Shown piece after piece: positions 8,285 to 18,157 of a stretch of DNA of 64,000 nucleotides. Every line of letters begins with the position of its first letter. Positions within the stretch are counted from its first letter, which is position 1. This DNA is from Paenibacillus agilis (lineage in GTDB: Bacteria; Bacillota; Bacilli; Paenibacillales; Paenibacillaceae). Position numbers and translations under genes: made by a program. Below the pieces are notes generated by a model that saw nothing but the letters and a program-made list of their open reading frames with translations, ran no database searches and was not told the DNA's origin. The stretch covers positions 714,673 through 778,672 of the forward strand of contig NZ_VNJK01000001.1 in the NCBI RefSeq assembly GCF_007786455.1, given 5' to 3'.

Positions 8285-9907
8285 ATGAGCGATCAACGTA
8301 ATTCTTTTTCTCATCCCGACAAGGATTCTTATACAGGACCTCAATCTGAGGCAAATCATGCAGGTCATGAACAAGCAGCTTCTAAGGAACAGGATAATAA
8401 GCAACCTTACTATTATGCTTACGGGCCATACCAATCATCGCGAAGTGAGCAAGACTCGACAGTATCACGTGATTCATACGGTAATTCGAGTGATGTGCCA
8501 GTTACCCCACCTCAAGCAATTAAACCGATGCCATTCTCGAGTGCAACGCATAATGGACCTACGTTTGCAGGAGGATCTTCCTCAAATGGAGGTGGCAACT
8601 TCAAAGACGGTGAACGCGCTAATCAGCAATGGCAGTTCCAGCAGAAGCCGGAACGTCGTCGTACCTCATTCCGTACGGTGGTTGCGTCCTTTATGGCAGG
8701 GGTCATTGCAATCGGTGGTCTAATGGGAGCATCTGATTATTACAACTGGTTCACAGGTGACGGTGCGATTCTGTCAGGTGTAACTGAACGAACAGAAGCA
8801 GCTCAGCAAGTAGTAGACAAGCGTCCTGCACCTTTCCCAGAGGGAACAGCGAATGTATCTGATGTTGTAAAGATGGCAAGTCCAGCGGTAGTGAAAATTG
8901 AAACATTCGGCTCACCTAGTAGTACGGGGGGGAGAAATTCATGGATGGATGATCCATTCTTCCGACAGTTTTTCGGAGGCAATCCTGAGAGCCAGCACAG
9001 TGACACGCCATCCGAAAAATCTCTTCAGCCGTTAGGTCTTGGTACAGGCTTTATTTTTGAAAAAGATGGCTTTATTTTAACAAACCATCACGTAATCGAT
9101 GGTGCTGAAATGGTACGAGTTAATATAGAAGGCTATACAAAGCCGTTTACAGCTCAAGTACTTGGCAAGAGCCGTGATCTTGACTTGGCTGTATTGAAAA
9201 TTGAAGGAGACGCTGACTTCCCGACAATCAAGCTTGGTAACTCCGATACAACGGAAGTAGGAGAGCAGTTGGTTGCAATTGGTAACCCGTCTGGATTCGA
9301 TCACACGGTGACAACGGGCGTATTGAGTGCTCGAGAACGTTCGATTACCGTGAATGATAACGGTCAGCCGCGCACCTATGAACATTTGCTTCAAACGGAT
9401 GCATCCATTAACCCAGGTAACTCTGGCGGTCCGCTCTTGAATATGAAGGGTGAAGTTATTGGGATGAACGTAGCGGTAAGTAAAGAAGCGCAAGGTATCG
9501 GCTTCGCCATTCCTGCTAATGTCATCTTGAATGTTGTAGAGCCTTTGAAACAGAATAAAGAAATTCCAAAAGAGCCGGTTCCATTTATCGGAACGAACTT
9601 GATTACGATGACGGAAGAATATGCGAAAAACATCGGTATCGAAAATACTCCTGGTGCATTAGTGTATACAGTTGTGTACGGCTCGCCGGCTTATGATGCA
9701 GAATTGCGTGCTTATGACGTCATTACAGCTATTGACGGTAAGGAGATAGCGACGAGGGAAGAATTAAGTGAACAGATTCTAACAAAAAAAGTAGGCGATA
9801 CGGTTAAACTTGAAGTTGTTCGTAAAGGCAAGAAAACAAATGTGGACGTGAAGATTGGCGATAAGAACAAATTCCAACAGGCGACACAAGAACAGCCTCA
9901 GCCTTAA
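8285..9907 (+). CDS. htrA: HtrA/DegP-family membrane-anchored serine protease
   Basis: I chose ATG 8285 because GGAGGA lies 7 bases upstream; the frame extends 23 codons further without a ribosome site. The protein has 540 residues: a Gln/Ser/Asn-rich disordered cytoplasmic part (1-120), one membrane segment (about 136-158), a trypsin-like domain with triad His269 (TNHHV), Asp300 (DLDLAVLKI) and Ser380 (NPGNSGGP), and a C-terminal PDZ domain (about 445-525). It degrades or refolds damaged exported proteins at the membrane surface. A two-component system follows, recalling the CssRS-HtrA pairing of Bacillus, although a terminator lies between. It could equally be called htrB or degP. Confidence 0.9.
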   Translation: MSDQRNSFSHPDKDSYTGPQSEANHAGHEQAASKEQDNKQPYYYAYGPYQSSRSEQDSTVSRDSYGNSSDVPVTPPQAIKPMPFSSATHNGPTFAGGSSSNGGGNFKDGERANQQWQFQQKPERRRTSFRTVVASFMAGVIAIGGLMGASDYYNWFTGDGAILSGVTERTEAAQQVVDKRPAPFPEGTANVSDVVKMASPAVVKIETFGSPSSTGGRNSWMDDPFFRQFFGGNPESQHSDTPSEKSLQPLGLGTGFIFEKDGFILTNHHVIDGAEMVRVNIEGYTKPFTAQVLGKSRDLDLAVLKIEGDADFPTIKLGNSDTTEVGEQLVAIGNPSGFDHTVTTGVLSARERSITVNDNGQPRTYEHLLQTDASINPGNSGGPLLNMKGEVIGMNVAVSKEAQGIGFAIPANVILNVVEPLKQNKEIPKEPVPFIGTNLITMTEEYAKNIGIENTPGALVYTVVYGSPAYDAELRAYDVITAIDGKEIATREELSEQILTKKVGDTVKLEVVRKGKKTNVDVKIGDKNKFQQATQEQPQP

Positions 9908-9940
9908 ATCGAAAACGTTAGTTATAAGGATATATGGAGA

Positions 9941-9985
9941 GAAGAAAGCGAGGTGATATGAAGCGTATCCTTCGCTTTCTTTTCG
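9941..9985 (+). terminator. Terminator after htrA
   Basis: GAAAGCGAGG (9944-9953) pairs with CCTTCGCTTTC (9969-9979) with one bulge, followed by TTTT. Confidence 0.7.
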
Positions 9986-10120
9986 CTTGTCCATACGTCA
10001 TGGTACAATGTAAGTCTGACCTATGGTGTAGAGCAAGACGTAGATATAATACGTATGAGTCAGTTAACTCAACGTTGGAGCTATTCATAAACGTTAAGGA
10101 TGAAAGGGAGAATATTTCAT

Positions 10121-10804
10121 ATGAGGCCTTATATTTTAATTGTAGATGATGATGAAAAAATAACGTCGATGTTGAGACGTGGTCTTGTGTTCGATGGTTA
10201 TGAGGTGCAGACAGCACCAAACGGTGCGGAGGGCTTGCGACAAGTGATTATTCGAGAGCCTGACCTTGTAATTCTTGATGTAATGATGCCGGAAGTCGAT
10301 GGCTGGGAAGTGTGTCGACGGTTACGTGAGGCGGAGATCAGTGTCCCTGTCCTGATGCTAACAGCGAAAGATGAAGTGCAGGATCGAGTGAAAGGCTTGG
10401 ATACGGGAGCAGATGATTATCTCGTGAAGCCGTTTGCGTTGGAAGAACTGCTGGCTCGTGTGCGTGCGCTACTGCGTCGTCGTCCAGAGCAAGAAGGCGG
10501 AGGACATCGCTTGACGTTCGAAGATCTCTTGCTGGATCTACATACTCGTGAAGTGAAGCGGGATGGCAAGCCAGTAGAACTGACTGCAAAAGAGTTCGAA
10601 CTGCTGCATCTATTTATGCAGAATCCGAAGCGAGTACTTCCGAGAGATGTCATTATGGAAAAAATTTGGGGATATGATTATAGCGGAGAATCAAATGTGC
10701 TTGAGGTGTATATTGCGATGCTGCGTCAAAAGACGGAAGAGCATGGCGATAAGCGCCTCATTCAAACGATTCGCGGTACTGGTTACGTATTGAGAGGAGA
10801 CTAG
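10121..10804 (+). CDS. OmpR/PhoB-family response regulator
   Basis: ATG 10121 is preceded by AAAGGGAG at 10102-10109, which decides the start over an in-frame codon at 10100. The 227-residue protein has a receiver domain with phosphoacceptor Asp53 (VILDVMMPE), the DTGADDYLVKPF box, and a winged-helix DNA-binding domain (about 128-225, ELTAKEFELL, GTGYVLRGD). The partner kinase starts 4 bases after the stop codon. The position next to htrA suggests a CssR- or MprA-like role in secretion or envelope stress, but the sequence alone does not fix the regulon. Confidence 0.88.
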   Translation: MRPYILIVDDDEKITSMLRRGLVFDGYEVQTAPNGAEGLRQVIIREPDLVILDVMMPEVDGWEVCRRLREAEISVPVLMLTAKDEVQDRVKGLDTGADDYLVKPFALEELLARVRALLRRRPEQEGGGHRLTFEDLLLDLHTREVKRDGKPVELTAKEFELLHLFMQNPKRVLPRDVIMEKIWGYDYSGESNVLEVYIAMLRQKTEEHGDKRLIQTIRGTGYVLRGD

Positions 10805-10807
10805 TGA

Positions 10808-12313
10808 ATGTCGATTCGCCTTAGGCTTACAGTATGGTATTCTGCATTGTTGGCATTTACGTTGTTTGTGTTCGGCATTTCGATATATGCTTTTGTTGAC
10901 TATAACATGTACAGTGATATCAAAAACAGGCTTAAGCATCAAATGAGTCAAATAAGAGTTGAAACGAAAGTAGACCTGAACGGAAAGATGTATATCGGAC
11001 TTACCCAATCGCTTGGCTCGAGTAATTCTTTTGAAGAGCTGTACATTCAAATTTATAATTATACAAGTAATGAATATGGGTTCTCTGAAAATCTTCAAGA
11101 TTTGCGAATGAAGTTTCCATTCCCTGCTTCGCCGAAAGATGTAGTAGAGGGATTTAAACGGTTAAATGTAAGTGGAAATGAGTTCTACGTATATCAAAAG
11201 CCGATTGACATGAATGGGGAAGTCGTTGCGCTTATTCAAGTAGGGGCCTATACCGGCGATCATGCTGCCTTCTTCAAGCTACTTCGTACGATTCTTATTT
11301 TTGCGTCGATGGTGACAGTCGTTATAGCATTCTCACTTGGGTTGTTCTTAGCGCAGAAGTCATTGCGTCCCATCGAAAATATCATTCGGGCGACGAATCG
11401 TGTACAGAAGGGGGCGGATCTAAGCGTCCGTATTCCACGTGAAGGTCCTCCGGAAGACGAGATTGGCCAGCTAACAGAAACGATTAATAGCATGTTAGGT
11501 CGAATGGAGACCTTTTATAATGAACTGGATGATGCTTATCGTGCGCAGCGTAGGTTCGTATCGGATGCATCGCATGAGCTAAGAACGCCGCTTACTACGA
11601 TTCGAGGCAATGTAGATTTGTTAGAGAAAATGCGGTCAACGAAAAATACGAATGAATTGCTATTGTCGAAAGATGAACGTGAGCAAATGTCTGAGGAAGC
11701 ATTGCGCGACATTGGGGATGAAGCGCGGCGCATGAGTAATCTTGTAAACGATATGCTCTCTCTAGCACGTGCGGATGCAGGTTACAAGGTGGAGAAAGAA
11801 GTCGTTGAAGTGAAGGGGCTCATCGAAGAAGTCGTACGTAGGGCTCAATTCCTGCCAAGAACATCGGACTGGATTTTTGAAGAAAACGAAGAGTTGTCTA
11901 ATAAGTTTGTTCGTGGCAATAAAGACTATTTGCAGCAAATGCTATTCATTTTTATTGAGAATGCCTTTAAATACACGCCTTCCGGTAGTGTGGAATTGAT
12001 AGCAGTTGTTCAGGACGATCAATTGGGCTTGCGTATCAAGGACAGTGGTATCGGCATGGATGAGCATGAAGTGCCACATATTTTTGAGCGTTTCTATCGT
12101 GCTGATGTATCTCGTGGCATTACATCGGGAACGGGGCTAGGTTTATCGATTGCCAAATGGATTATTGATGAGCATGGTGGCTCTGTTGAGGTTATGACGC
12201 AGCCTGGAGAAGGTACTACATTTATTGTTTGGCTGCCGCTTGTTCATATTCCTGATGAATGGATCAAGGAACCGACGGAAGTGGGCAACGTAGAAAGCGA
12301 TGAAGGACATTAG
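10808..12313 (+). CDS. Membrane sensor histidine kinase (partner of the upstream regulator)
   Basis: The product has 501 residues. A first membrane segment lies near 9-30, an extracellular sensor of about 130 residues follows, then a second membrane segment (about 162-183) and a HAMP domain (about 185-240). The HisKA domain has SHELRTPLTT with His256, and the HATPase domain has N (IENAFKYT), G1 (KDSGIGMD), F (IFERFYR) and G2 (GTGLGLSIAKW) boxes, all intact. It forms an operon with the regulator. The sensor region is not a recognisable ligand domain. Confidence 0.88.
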   Translation: MSIRLRLTVWYSALLAFTLFVFGISIYAFVDYNMYSDIKNRLKHQMSQIRVETKVDLNGKMYIGLTQSLGSSNSFEELYIQIYNYTSNEYGFSENLQDLRMKFPFPASPKDVVEGFKRLNVSGNEFYVYQKPIDMNGEVVALIQVGAYTGDHAAFFKLLRTILIFASMVTVVIAFSLGLFLAQKSLRPIENIIRATNRVQKGADLSVRIPREGPPEDEIGQLTETINSMLGRMETFYNELDDAYRAQRRFVSDASHELRTPLTTIRGNVDLLEKMRSTKNTNELLLSKDEREQMSEEALRDIGDEARRMSNLVNDMLSLARADAGYKVEKEVVEVKGLIEEVVRRAQFLPRTSDWIFEENEELSNKFVRGNKDYLQQMLFIFIENAFKYTPSGSVELIAVVQDDQLGLRIKDSGIGMDEHEVPHIFERFYRADVSRGITSGTGLGLSIAKWIIDEHGGSVEVMTQPGEGTTFIVWLPLVHIPDEWIKEPTEVGNVESDEGH

Positions 12314-12384
12314 GGCGTATTTCCGCTATAATGGAGTGAAAGGCTCCTTTGAGAGGAGATTCACATAGAAAGCTGGTGAAGAAA

Positions 12385-13338
12385 ATGAAAGTTCATAAGA
12401 TTACACCGCGGGGATATTGTTATGGCGTTGTAGATGCGATGGTTATCGCTCAGCAGACAGCTCGTAATTTGGATTTACCCCGTCCTATATATATACTCGG
12501 TATGATCGTTCATAATAGCCATGTTACAAATGCATTCGAAGATGCTGGTATTATTACGTTGGATGGCGAGAATCGCTTGGACATTCTAGACCAAGTTGAG
12601 TCCGGGACGATTATTTTCACTGCGCATGGTGTATCCCCTGAAGTACGCCGCAGAGCGCGTGAGAAAGGGTTGACGACAGTAGATGCTACTTGTCCGGATG
12701 TAACCCGTACGCATACTTTGATTCAGGAAATGACGGAACAGGGTTATGAAGTCATTTATATCGGGAAGAAAGGGCATCCTGAGCCAGAAGGCGCTATCGG
12801 TGTTGCTCCTGATCACGTTCATCTTATCGAGAAAGAAGAAGAAATTGATCAACTGACGATCAAAGCCGAACGCATCATTATTACGAATCAGACGACGATG
12901 AGCCAATGGGATATTAAGCATATTATGAATAAGCTTATACAGCGCTATCCGCATGCGGAAATTCATAATGAAATTTGCATGGCAACACAAGTTCGTCAGC
13001 AGGCTGTAGCTGATCAGGCATCAGAATGTGATCTTGTAATCGTTGTGGGCGATCCACGCAGCAATAACTCTAATCGTCTTGCGCAGGTGTCCGAAGAAAT
13101 TGCGGGTACGCGTGCATATCGGATTTCGGACTTGTCTGAGTTTGAGCGTGAATGGCTGGAAGGGGTAGAGGTCGTAGGAGTAACGTCCGGTGCGTCCACT
13201 CCAACTCCGATTACGAAAGAAGTCGTGGCTTATTTAGAGCAGTACGACAAAGATGATGAATCTACATGGCCGCTTGAGCGTACGGTAAATATGCAGAAGC
13301 TTCTTCCGCCCGTGCGTACGAAGTCCATTAATAAATAG
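12385..13338 (+). CDS. ispH: 4-hydroxy-3-methylbut-2-enyl diphosphate reductase
   Basis: This 317-residue iron-sulfur enzyme catalyses the last step of the methylerythritol phosphate pathway to IPP and DMAPP. The three cluster-binding cysteines are present: Cys12 (RGYCYGV), Cys103 (DATCPDVT) and Cys198 ([11 protein letters not shown]). [22 protein letters not shown] and TNQTTMS also fit IspH/LytB. I chose ATG 12385; GTG 12376 and TTG 12349 are in frame upstream, but the family N-terminus begins here. It stands alone, with a terminator downstream. Confidence 0.95.
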   Translation: MKVHKITPRGYCYGVVDAMVIAQQTARNLDLPRPIYILGMIVHNSHVTNAFEDAGIITLDGENRLDILDQVESGTIIFTAHGVSPEVRRRAREKGLTTVDATCPDVTRTHTLIQEMTEQGYEVIYIGKKGHPEPEGAIGVAPDHVHLIEKEEEIDQLTIKAERIIITNQTTMSQWDIKHIMNKLIQRYPHAEIHNEICMATQVRQQAVADQASECDLVIVVGDPRSNNSNRLAQVSEEIAGTRAYRISDLSEFEREWLEGVEVVGVTSGASTPTPITKEVVAYLEQYDKDDESTWPLERTVNMQKLLPPVRTKSINK

Positions 13339-13386
13339 TTGAAAAAGCAGTTGAAACAACGAACTGAAAAATAGAAAGACCGTACG

Positions 13387-13426
13387 ATAATCGTCTTAGA
13401 ATTTATTCTAAGGCGGTTATTTTATA
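13387..13426 (+). terminator. Terminator after ispH
   Basis: AATCGTCTTAGAA (13389-13401) pairs with TTCTAAGGCGGTT (13406-13418), with a TTTTAT tail. Confidence 0.75.
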
Positions 13427-13578
13427 TTTGGATAATAATTTGACAACAATGTGAATTGGTGGTTTTACCCTTGACGAAAATGGAATATCAAGATAGACTA
13501 TCTTTAACGGATAAAAGCGTAGACGCGAACAAGCGTTTAAGTATGGAAGAAAATAACGTAGAATCGAAGGTGAACCCC

Positions 13579-14628
13579 ATGATCGTTGTTGTATCCAATC
13601 GTACTTCAGATGAACGAATAGAAGAGATTATCACATTTATTGAAGGCAAAGGACTGCAAGCTCATTTGTCGCGAGGCACAGAGCAAACCGTGATCGGACT
13701 CGTAGGTGGAGTAGATCCGAAGACAGCAGAACAATTGCGTCAGATGAAAGGTGTAGAGCAAGTCGTGAAGATTACAAAGTCATACAAGATGGCAAGCAGA
13801 GACTTCCATCCAGCAGACACAGTTATTGAAATTGGCGATGTGCGCATCGGAGGCGGGGAGCTTGTCGTAATGGGCGGCCCATGCGCGGTTGAGTCTCCAG
13901 AACAGATTGATGAGATTGCTCGTCTCGTAAAGGCTGCGGGTGGTCAAGTGCTTCGCGGGGGTGCATTTAAACCACGCACAGGTCCATACAGCTTCCAAGG
14001 CATTGGTGTGGAAGGGTTGGAGATGATGGCGGAAGCGGGCAAGAAACATGGTTTGCTTACTATTACTGAAGTTATGTCACCCGAATATGTAGATGTTTGC
14101 GCGCAATATGCTGATATTTTGCAAGTCGGAACGCGCAATATGCAGAACTTCGATTTGCTGCGCAAGCTTGGCGAATGCAATCGCGCTGTACTATTGAAGA
14201 GAGGTTTCAGTGCAACTTACGATGAGTGGCTGAATGCGGCGGAATACATCTTGGCGGGTGGAAATCCGAACGTTATGCTGTGCGAGCGTGGTATTCGTAC
14301 ATTCGAATCTTATACTCGTAATACATTGGACCTAGCTGCCATTCCTGTCATGAAACAGCTGACTCATTTACCAATTATCTCTGATCCGAGCCATGGTACT
14401 GGTCGTCGCGAGTTGGTGGAACCTATGACGAAGGCGTCTGTGGCAGCTGGAGCAGACGGTCTTATTATCGAAATGCACACAGATCCTGATAACTCGATGA
14501 CGGGTGACGGTGTTCAATCGTTGTTCCCGGATCAGTTTGCTCGCTTGCTTCGTGAGTTGGAGCAGCTTGCTCCATTGTGTGGAACTACATTTAATACACA
14601 GAAGCAAGAAGCTGCTTACTTCGCGTAG
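13579..14628 (+). CDS. aroF: 3-deoxy-7-phosphoheptulonate (DAHP) synthase, AroF/AroG type
   Basis: The first enzyme of the shikimate pathway joins phosphoenolpyruvate and erythrose 4-phosphate. I chose ATG 13579, which has GAAGGTGAA at 13566 and matches the family N-terminus; the frame extends 41 codons upstream without support. The 349-residue protein has an N-terminal ferredoxin-like regulatory domain (1-75) and a type I-beta barrel with [37 protein letters not shown] and the metal-binding DPSHGTGRR. It feeds chorismate and prephenate, the substrate expected for the BacA-like enzyme 9 kb downstream, but nothing ties the two genes by regulation. Confidence 0.94.
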   Translation: MIVVVSNRTSDERIEEIITFIEGKGLQAHLSRGTEQTVIGLVGGVDPKTAEQLRQMKGVEQVVKITKSYKMASRDFHPADTVIEIGDVRIGGGELVVMGGPCAVESPEQIDEIARLVKAAGGQVLRGGAFKPRTGPYSFQGIGVEGLEMMAEAGKKHGLLTITEVMSPEYVDVCAQYADILQVGTRNMQNFDLLRKLGECNRAVLLKRGFSATYDEWLNAAEYILAGGNPNVMLCERGIRTFESYTRNTLDLAAIPVMKQLTHLPIISDPSHGTGRRELVEPMTKASVAAGADGLIIEMHTDPDNSMTGDGVQSLFPDQFARLLRELEQLAPLCGTTFNTQKQEAAYFA

Positions 14629-14699
14629 AATGAACGGTTTGTGTGATAATCGTTTGGTACTCGGTGTATGATACGGAATTTAATAACTAAAGAATGACT

Positions 14700-14730
14700 A
14701 AAAACGACCTGTAAATGGGTCGTTTTTTTG
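14700..14730 (+). terminator. Terminator after the DAHP synthase gene
   Basis: AAAAACGACC (14700-14709) pairs with GGGTCGTTTTT (14717-14727), which runs into the T tail. Confidence 0.8.
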
Positions 14731-14813
14731 TTTAGTAAGGATGTGGAATGAAGGAAATCGAAGCTGTTTACAAGGTGAAATTGTACGACGGTTAAATACT
14801 TCCTGAATAAGGG

Positions 14814-14830
14814 TGTTAGGAAACCTCACA
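14814..14830 (+). promoter_or_regulatory. GlnR/TnrA operator upstream of glnA
   Basis: The 17-bp site TGTTAGGAAACCTCACA matches the full consensus TGTNA-N7-TNACA at every fixed position. It ends 28 bases before the -35 box of the glnA promoter. GlnR and TnrA are the nitrogen regulators of Bacillales and control glnA in this way. Confidence 0.8.
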
Positions 14831-14858
14831 CAAAATAAAAAAATACCTGACATGAGTA

Positions 14859-14888
14859 TTGACGGACGATATTCTGAGGTTCTATAAT
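14859..14888 (+). promoter_or_regulatory. glnA promoter
   Basis: TTGACG (14859-14864) and TATAAT (14883-14888) are 18 bases apart. Transcription would begin near 14895, giving a leader of about 70 bases. Confidence 0.7.
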
Positions 14889-14965
14889 AACTTCAATATC
14901 AAAAAACGAAGTGAACAATCAGATGCAAATAACTTATTAATGTTCGGAATTGGGGAGGAATTAAG

Positions 14966-16390
14966 ATGTCAGTCAACCGTGTATTGGAATTAATGAAGGA
15001 AAAAGCTATTGAGTTTGTAGATTTCCGTTTTGTAGACTTAAGTGGTCGTGCACACCATATTAGCTTGCCTGCAACAGAAGTAGAAGCTGAAACGTTCGTA
15101 AATGGTGTTGCTTTTGATGGTTCTTCTATTCCAGGCTTCCGCGGTATCGAGGAATCCGATATGGTTATGATGCCTGATACAAATAGCTGTTATGTTGATC
15201 CATTTACTTCTCATGCCACACTAATCATTATGTGTAACATTCATACGCCAGATGGCGAGCGTTACGATCGTGATCCGCGCAGTATTGCTGAGAAAGCAGA
15301 GCAATTTTTACAAACAGCTGGTGTTGGTACTGCAGCTTACTTCGCTCCTGAGTCCGAGTTCTTTATTTTCGATGATGTGCGCTACGAGACTTCTATGAAC
15401 AGCTCTTCGTTCTTTGTTGATTCCGAAGAAGCTGCATGGAACACGAACCGTAAGGAAGAGGGCGGTAACCTTGGCTTCAAAATTCCTACAAAAGGCGGTT
15501 ACGTGCCTGTAGCTCCAGTTGATACACAACAAGATTTGCGCAGTGAAATTTGCCGCTTGCTGCAAGATGCTGGCCTTCGTGTTGAGCGTCATCACCATGA
15601 GGTGGCAACAGCAGGTCAAGGCGAGATTAACTTCCGCTTCGATACATTAAGAAAAACAGCTGATAACTTGTTGACATACAAATACATCGTTCACAATACT
15701 GCTCGTCAATTCGGCAAAGTAGCAACATTTATGCCTAAGCCGTTGTTCGGTGATAACGGTAGCGGTATGCACGTTCACCAATCGATCTTCGATGGTGATA
15801 CACCGTTGTTCTATGAAAAAGGCGGCTATGCAAACCTGAGCGAAATGGCATTGCACTATATCGGCGGTATTTTGCATCATGCACCAGCATTACTTGCAAT
15901 CACGAATCCATCGACGAACTCCTTTAAGCGTCTTGTTCCTGGATATGAAGCGCCAGTTAACTTGGTATTCTCCAAAGGTAACCGTTCTGCTGCGATCCGT
16001 ATTCCAGTTGCAGCGGTAACGCCAAAAGGCTGTCGCATCGAGTTCCGTACGCCTGACTCTACAGCTAACCCATACTTGGCATTCGCAGCTATGTTGATGG
16101 CTGGCTTGGATGGAATTAAGCGCAAGTTGGACCCGCGTGCACTTGGCTATGGTCCATTTGATAAAAACATTTACGAATTGTCTGATGCGGAGAAGCATGA
16201 GATTCGCAGCGTACCAGGTACAATGGAAGAAGCGCTTGCGGCACTTGAAGCTGATCACGAGTTCTTGCTCGATGGTGGCGTATTCTCCAAAGACTTCATA
16301 AATAACTACATTAACTTCAAGCGTGGTGAAGCGAAGTCAGTCGCGATTCGTATTCATCCGCAAGAGTACAGCCTATACTTTGACTGCTAA
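14966..16390 (+). CDS. glnA: Glutamine synthetase, type I-beta-like
   Basis: This 474-residue enzyme makes glutamine from glutamate and ammonia with ATP. Visible motifs are FDGSSIPGF, PESEFFIFDD, HHHEVATAGQGEINF, KPLFGDNGSGMHVHQS, NPSTNSFKRLVPGYEAP and RIEFRTPD. It starts after GGGGAGG. It is longer than the usual ~444-residue GSI-alpha enzyme of Bacillus. It carries the insertion of the GSI-beta class (around residues 140-175) and KNIYEL, with Tyr403 at the position adenylylated by GlnE in proteobacteria and actinobacteria. A perfect GlnR/TnrA site and a promoter precede it. It may be a second glnA beside a glnR-linked copy elsewhere. Confidence 0.95.
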   Translation: MSVNRVLELMKEKAIEFVDFRFVDLSGRAHHISLPATEVEAETFVNGVAFDGSSIPGFRGIEESDMVMMPDTNSCYVDPFTSHATLIIMCNIHTPDGERYDRDPRSIAEKAEQFLQTAGVGTAAYFAPESEFFIFDDVRYETSMNSSSFFVDSEEAAWNTNRKEEGGNLGFKIPTKGGYVPVAPVDTQQDLRSEICRLLQDAGLRVERHHHEVATAGQGEINFRFDTLRKTADNLLTYKYIVHNTARQFGKVATFMPKPLFGDNGSGMHVHQSIFDGDTPLFYEKGGYANLSEMALHYIGGILHHAPALLAITNPSTNSFKRLVPGYEAPVNLVFSKGNRSAAIRIPVAAVTPKGCRIEFRTPDSTANPYLAFAAMLMAGLDGIKRKLDPRALGYGPFDKNIYELSDAEKHEIRSVPGTMEEALAALEADHEFLLDGGVFSKDFINNYINFKRGEAKSVAIRIHPQEYSLYFDC

Positions 16391-16474
16391 TAAAAGGTGG
16401 AATTGCTTAATACAAAGCTTGCATATTTTTCGTAGCTGCAATCATTCGTAGTAGTTTTCAAAACGTACACAAAT

Positions 16475-16535
16475 ACCCCTCTTTGAGAGAAAACGCCATT
16501 CGTAGCGACAATCTCGGAGAGGGGTTCTTTTATTT
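16475..16535 (+). terminator. Terminator after glnA
   Basis: ACCCCTCTTTGAGAG (16475-16489) pairs with CTCGGAGAGGGGT (16513-16525) with one mismatch region, followed by TCTTTTATTT. The rest of the 328-base gap to serC shows nothing else. Confidence 0.7.
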
Positions 16536-16718
16536 CGGAAATAAGTGATGTGTGGGGTGGACTCGAAGAAAACCATTCGTGAATTATGTTTATAACCGAA
16601 CAATATTGATATGGATTCAAACTATATTTCGTAAAATATGTGGTTGAAGGAGATGTCATTACCTGATATCATTACAATAATATTTCGGAAGCCATAATGG
16701 GAAAAAGGTGGGGTACAT

Positions 16719-17813
16719 ATGGAACAACGTCAACGAGCTTACAACTTCAATGCTGGACCAGCAGCGTTGCCGCTTGAAGTGCTGGAGCGTGCGCAATCGG
16801 AATTCGTCGAGTTTGCTGGGACAGGTATGTCGATTATGGAAATGTCACATCGCGGTGGTGTATATGAAGGTGTACACAATGAAGCGAAGTCCCTCATGAA
16901 GGAACTACTTAACATTCCAGCAGGATATGACGTGCTGTTCATGCAAGGTGGAGCAAGTACTCAATTTGCGATGATTCCACTTAATTTGCTCGCCCCAGGC
17001 AAGGTCGGTGCATATGTGAATACCGGAAGCTGGGCTACGAAGGCGATTCAAGAAGCACAGCTAGTGGGGGAAATACAAGTTGTTGCGTCATCCGAAGCGG
17101 ACAAATTTATGAGCATACCATCCTTATCTGATCTACAATTGCCTGAACAAGCCGCGTATTTGCATCTGACATCGAACGAAACGATAGAAGGTACTCAGTT
17201 CCACGCTTACCCTGATACAGGTAATGTGCCTCTTATCGTAGATATGTCCAGTGATATTTTGTGTCGCCCAATTGATGTATCTCAGTTCGGCATGATTTAT
17301 GCTGGTGCACAGAAAAATCTTGGTCCATCTGGCGTTACCGTTGTCATTGCTAAGGAAGAGCTCATTGCCACTAGTCCAAAGACGATACCGACAATGATGC
17401 GTTACAGCACAGCTTACAAAAACAACTCGTTATACAACACGCCTCCATCTTTCTCTATTTATATGGTGAAGCTTGTATTGGAATGGATTAAAGAGCAAGG
17501 CGGCCTGAGTGCGCTTCAAGTAGCCAATGAGTATAAAGCTCAACTTCTTTATAATGCAATTGATAACAGTGACGGATTCTATCGTGGTTGTGCAGAGCAA
17601 AATAGCCGCTCAATTATGAATGTAACATTCCGTCTGGCAACCGAAGAATTGGAGAAGGCGTTTGCTGCTCAAGCGGAACAAGCTGGCTTCATAGGGTTGA
17701 AAGGTCATCGCAGTGTAGGTGGGCTTCGAGCCTCTATTTATAACGCGGTTCCACGCTCTAGCTGTGAGGCTTTAGTACAGTTTATGGAAGACTTTAGACT
17801 TAAAAACGGATAA
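16719..17813 (+). CDS. serC: Phosphoserine aminotransferase
   Basis: This 364-residue PLP enzyme (class V) converts 3-phosphohydroxypyruvate and glutamate to phosphoserine in serine synthesis. The N-terminal NFNAGPAALP, MSHRGGVYE, MQGGASTQF, TGSWATKAI, DMSSDI and the PLP lysine motif GAQKNLGPSG are all present, and GLKGHRSVGGLRASIYNA closes the protein as in SerC. The start follows AAAAAGGTGGGG. It has its own terminator. Confidence 0.95.
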   Translation: MEQRQRAYNFNAGPAALPLEVLERAQSEFVEFAGTGMSIMEMSHRGGVYEGVHNEAKSLMKELLNIPAGYDVLFMQGGASTQFAMIPLNLLAPGKVGAYVNTGSWATKAIQEAQLVGEIQVVASSEADKFMSIPSLSDLQLPEQAAYLHLTSNETIEGTQFHAYPDTGNVPLIVDMSSDILCRPIDVSQFGMIYAGAQKNLGPSGVTVVIAKEELIATSPKTIPTMMRYSTAYKNNSLYNTPPSFSIYMVKLVLEWIKEQGGLSALQVANEYKAQLLYNAIDNSDGFYRGCAEQNSRSIMNVTFRLATEELEKAFAAQAEQAGFIGLKGHRSVGGLRASIYNAVPRSSCEALVQFMEDFRLKNG

Positions 17814-17838
17814 TTTTTACTCATACTTGCAACTAAAT

Positions 17839-17888
17839 GGAAGAAATCTGCGTCTTATAGTTAGACGTCGGATTTCTTCTTTTTTATT
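17839..17888 (+). terminator. Terminator after serC
   Basis: AGAAATCTGCGTCT (17842-17855) pairs with AGACGTCGGATTTCT (17863-17877) with a bulge, followed by a long T run. Confidence 0.85.
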
Positions 17889-18157
17889 TTTGTTTCGTTT
17901 TTCTGTAAAAGGTGTAAAAAATGGATGAGAATCTAGCAAGGAACACAAAAAGTTTCCATGAATTTGGATAATGAGAGAAACTTTATATGAAAACATGAAT
18001 ATAAACATTTTGAGGTATATTTTGGAATCGTGGAAAAGCCTTCATTTTGAGCACTTTTACATCTAGATTGTGGCTGATTCACTACTAGGATCGTTGGGAG
18101 CTTATTTTTTTGCAAATAAGTTATCCATAAATAACAATCGTGGAGGGAAAAGGTTTC
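17889..18157. other. Non-coding leader before the SLH-protein gene
   Basis: This AT-rich stretch has no supported gene and no clear sigma-A promoter. The ribosome site GGAGGG is at 18142-18147, 10 bases before the chosen ATG. A long untranslated leader is common for S-layer-type genes, but no structure is visible here. Confidence 0.35.

Noticed and set aside
9934-10149. Open frame of 71 codons between htrA and the response regulator
   Set aside because: It starts inside the htrA terminator hairpin, runs into the regulator gene and lacks any family feature.
16387-16659. Minus-strand frame of 90 codons after glnA
   Set aside because: It spans the glnA terminator, has no ribosome site and no recognisable product.
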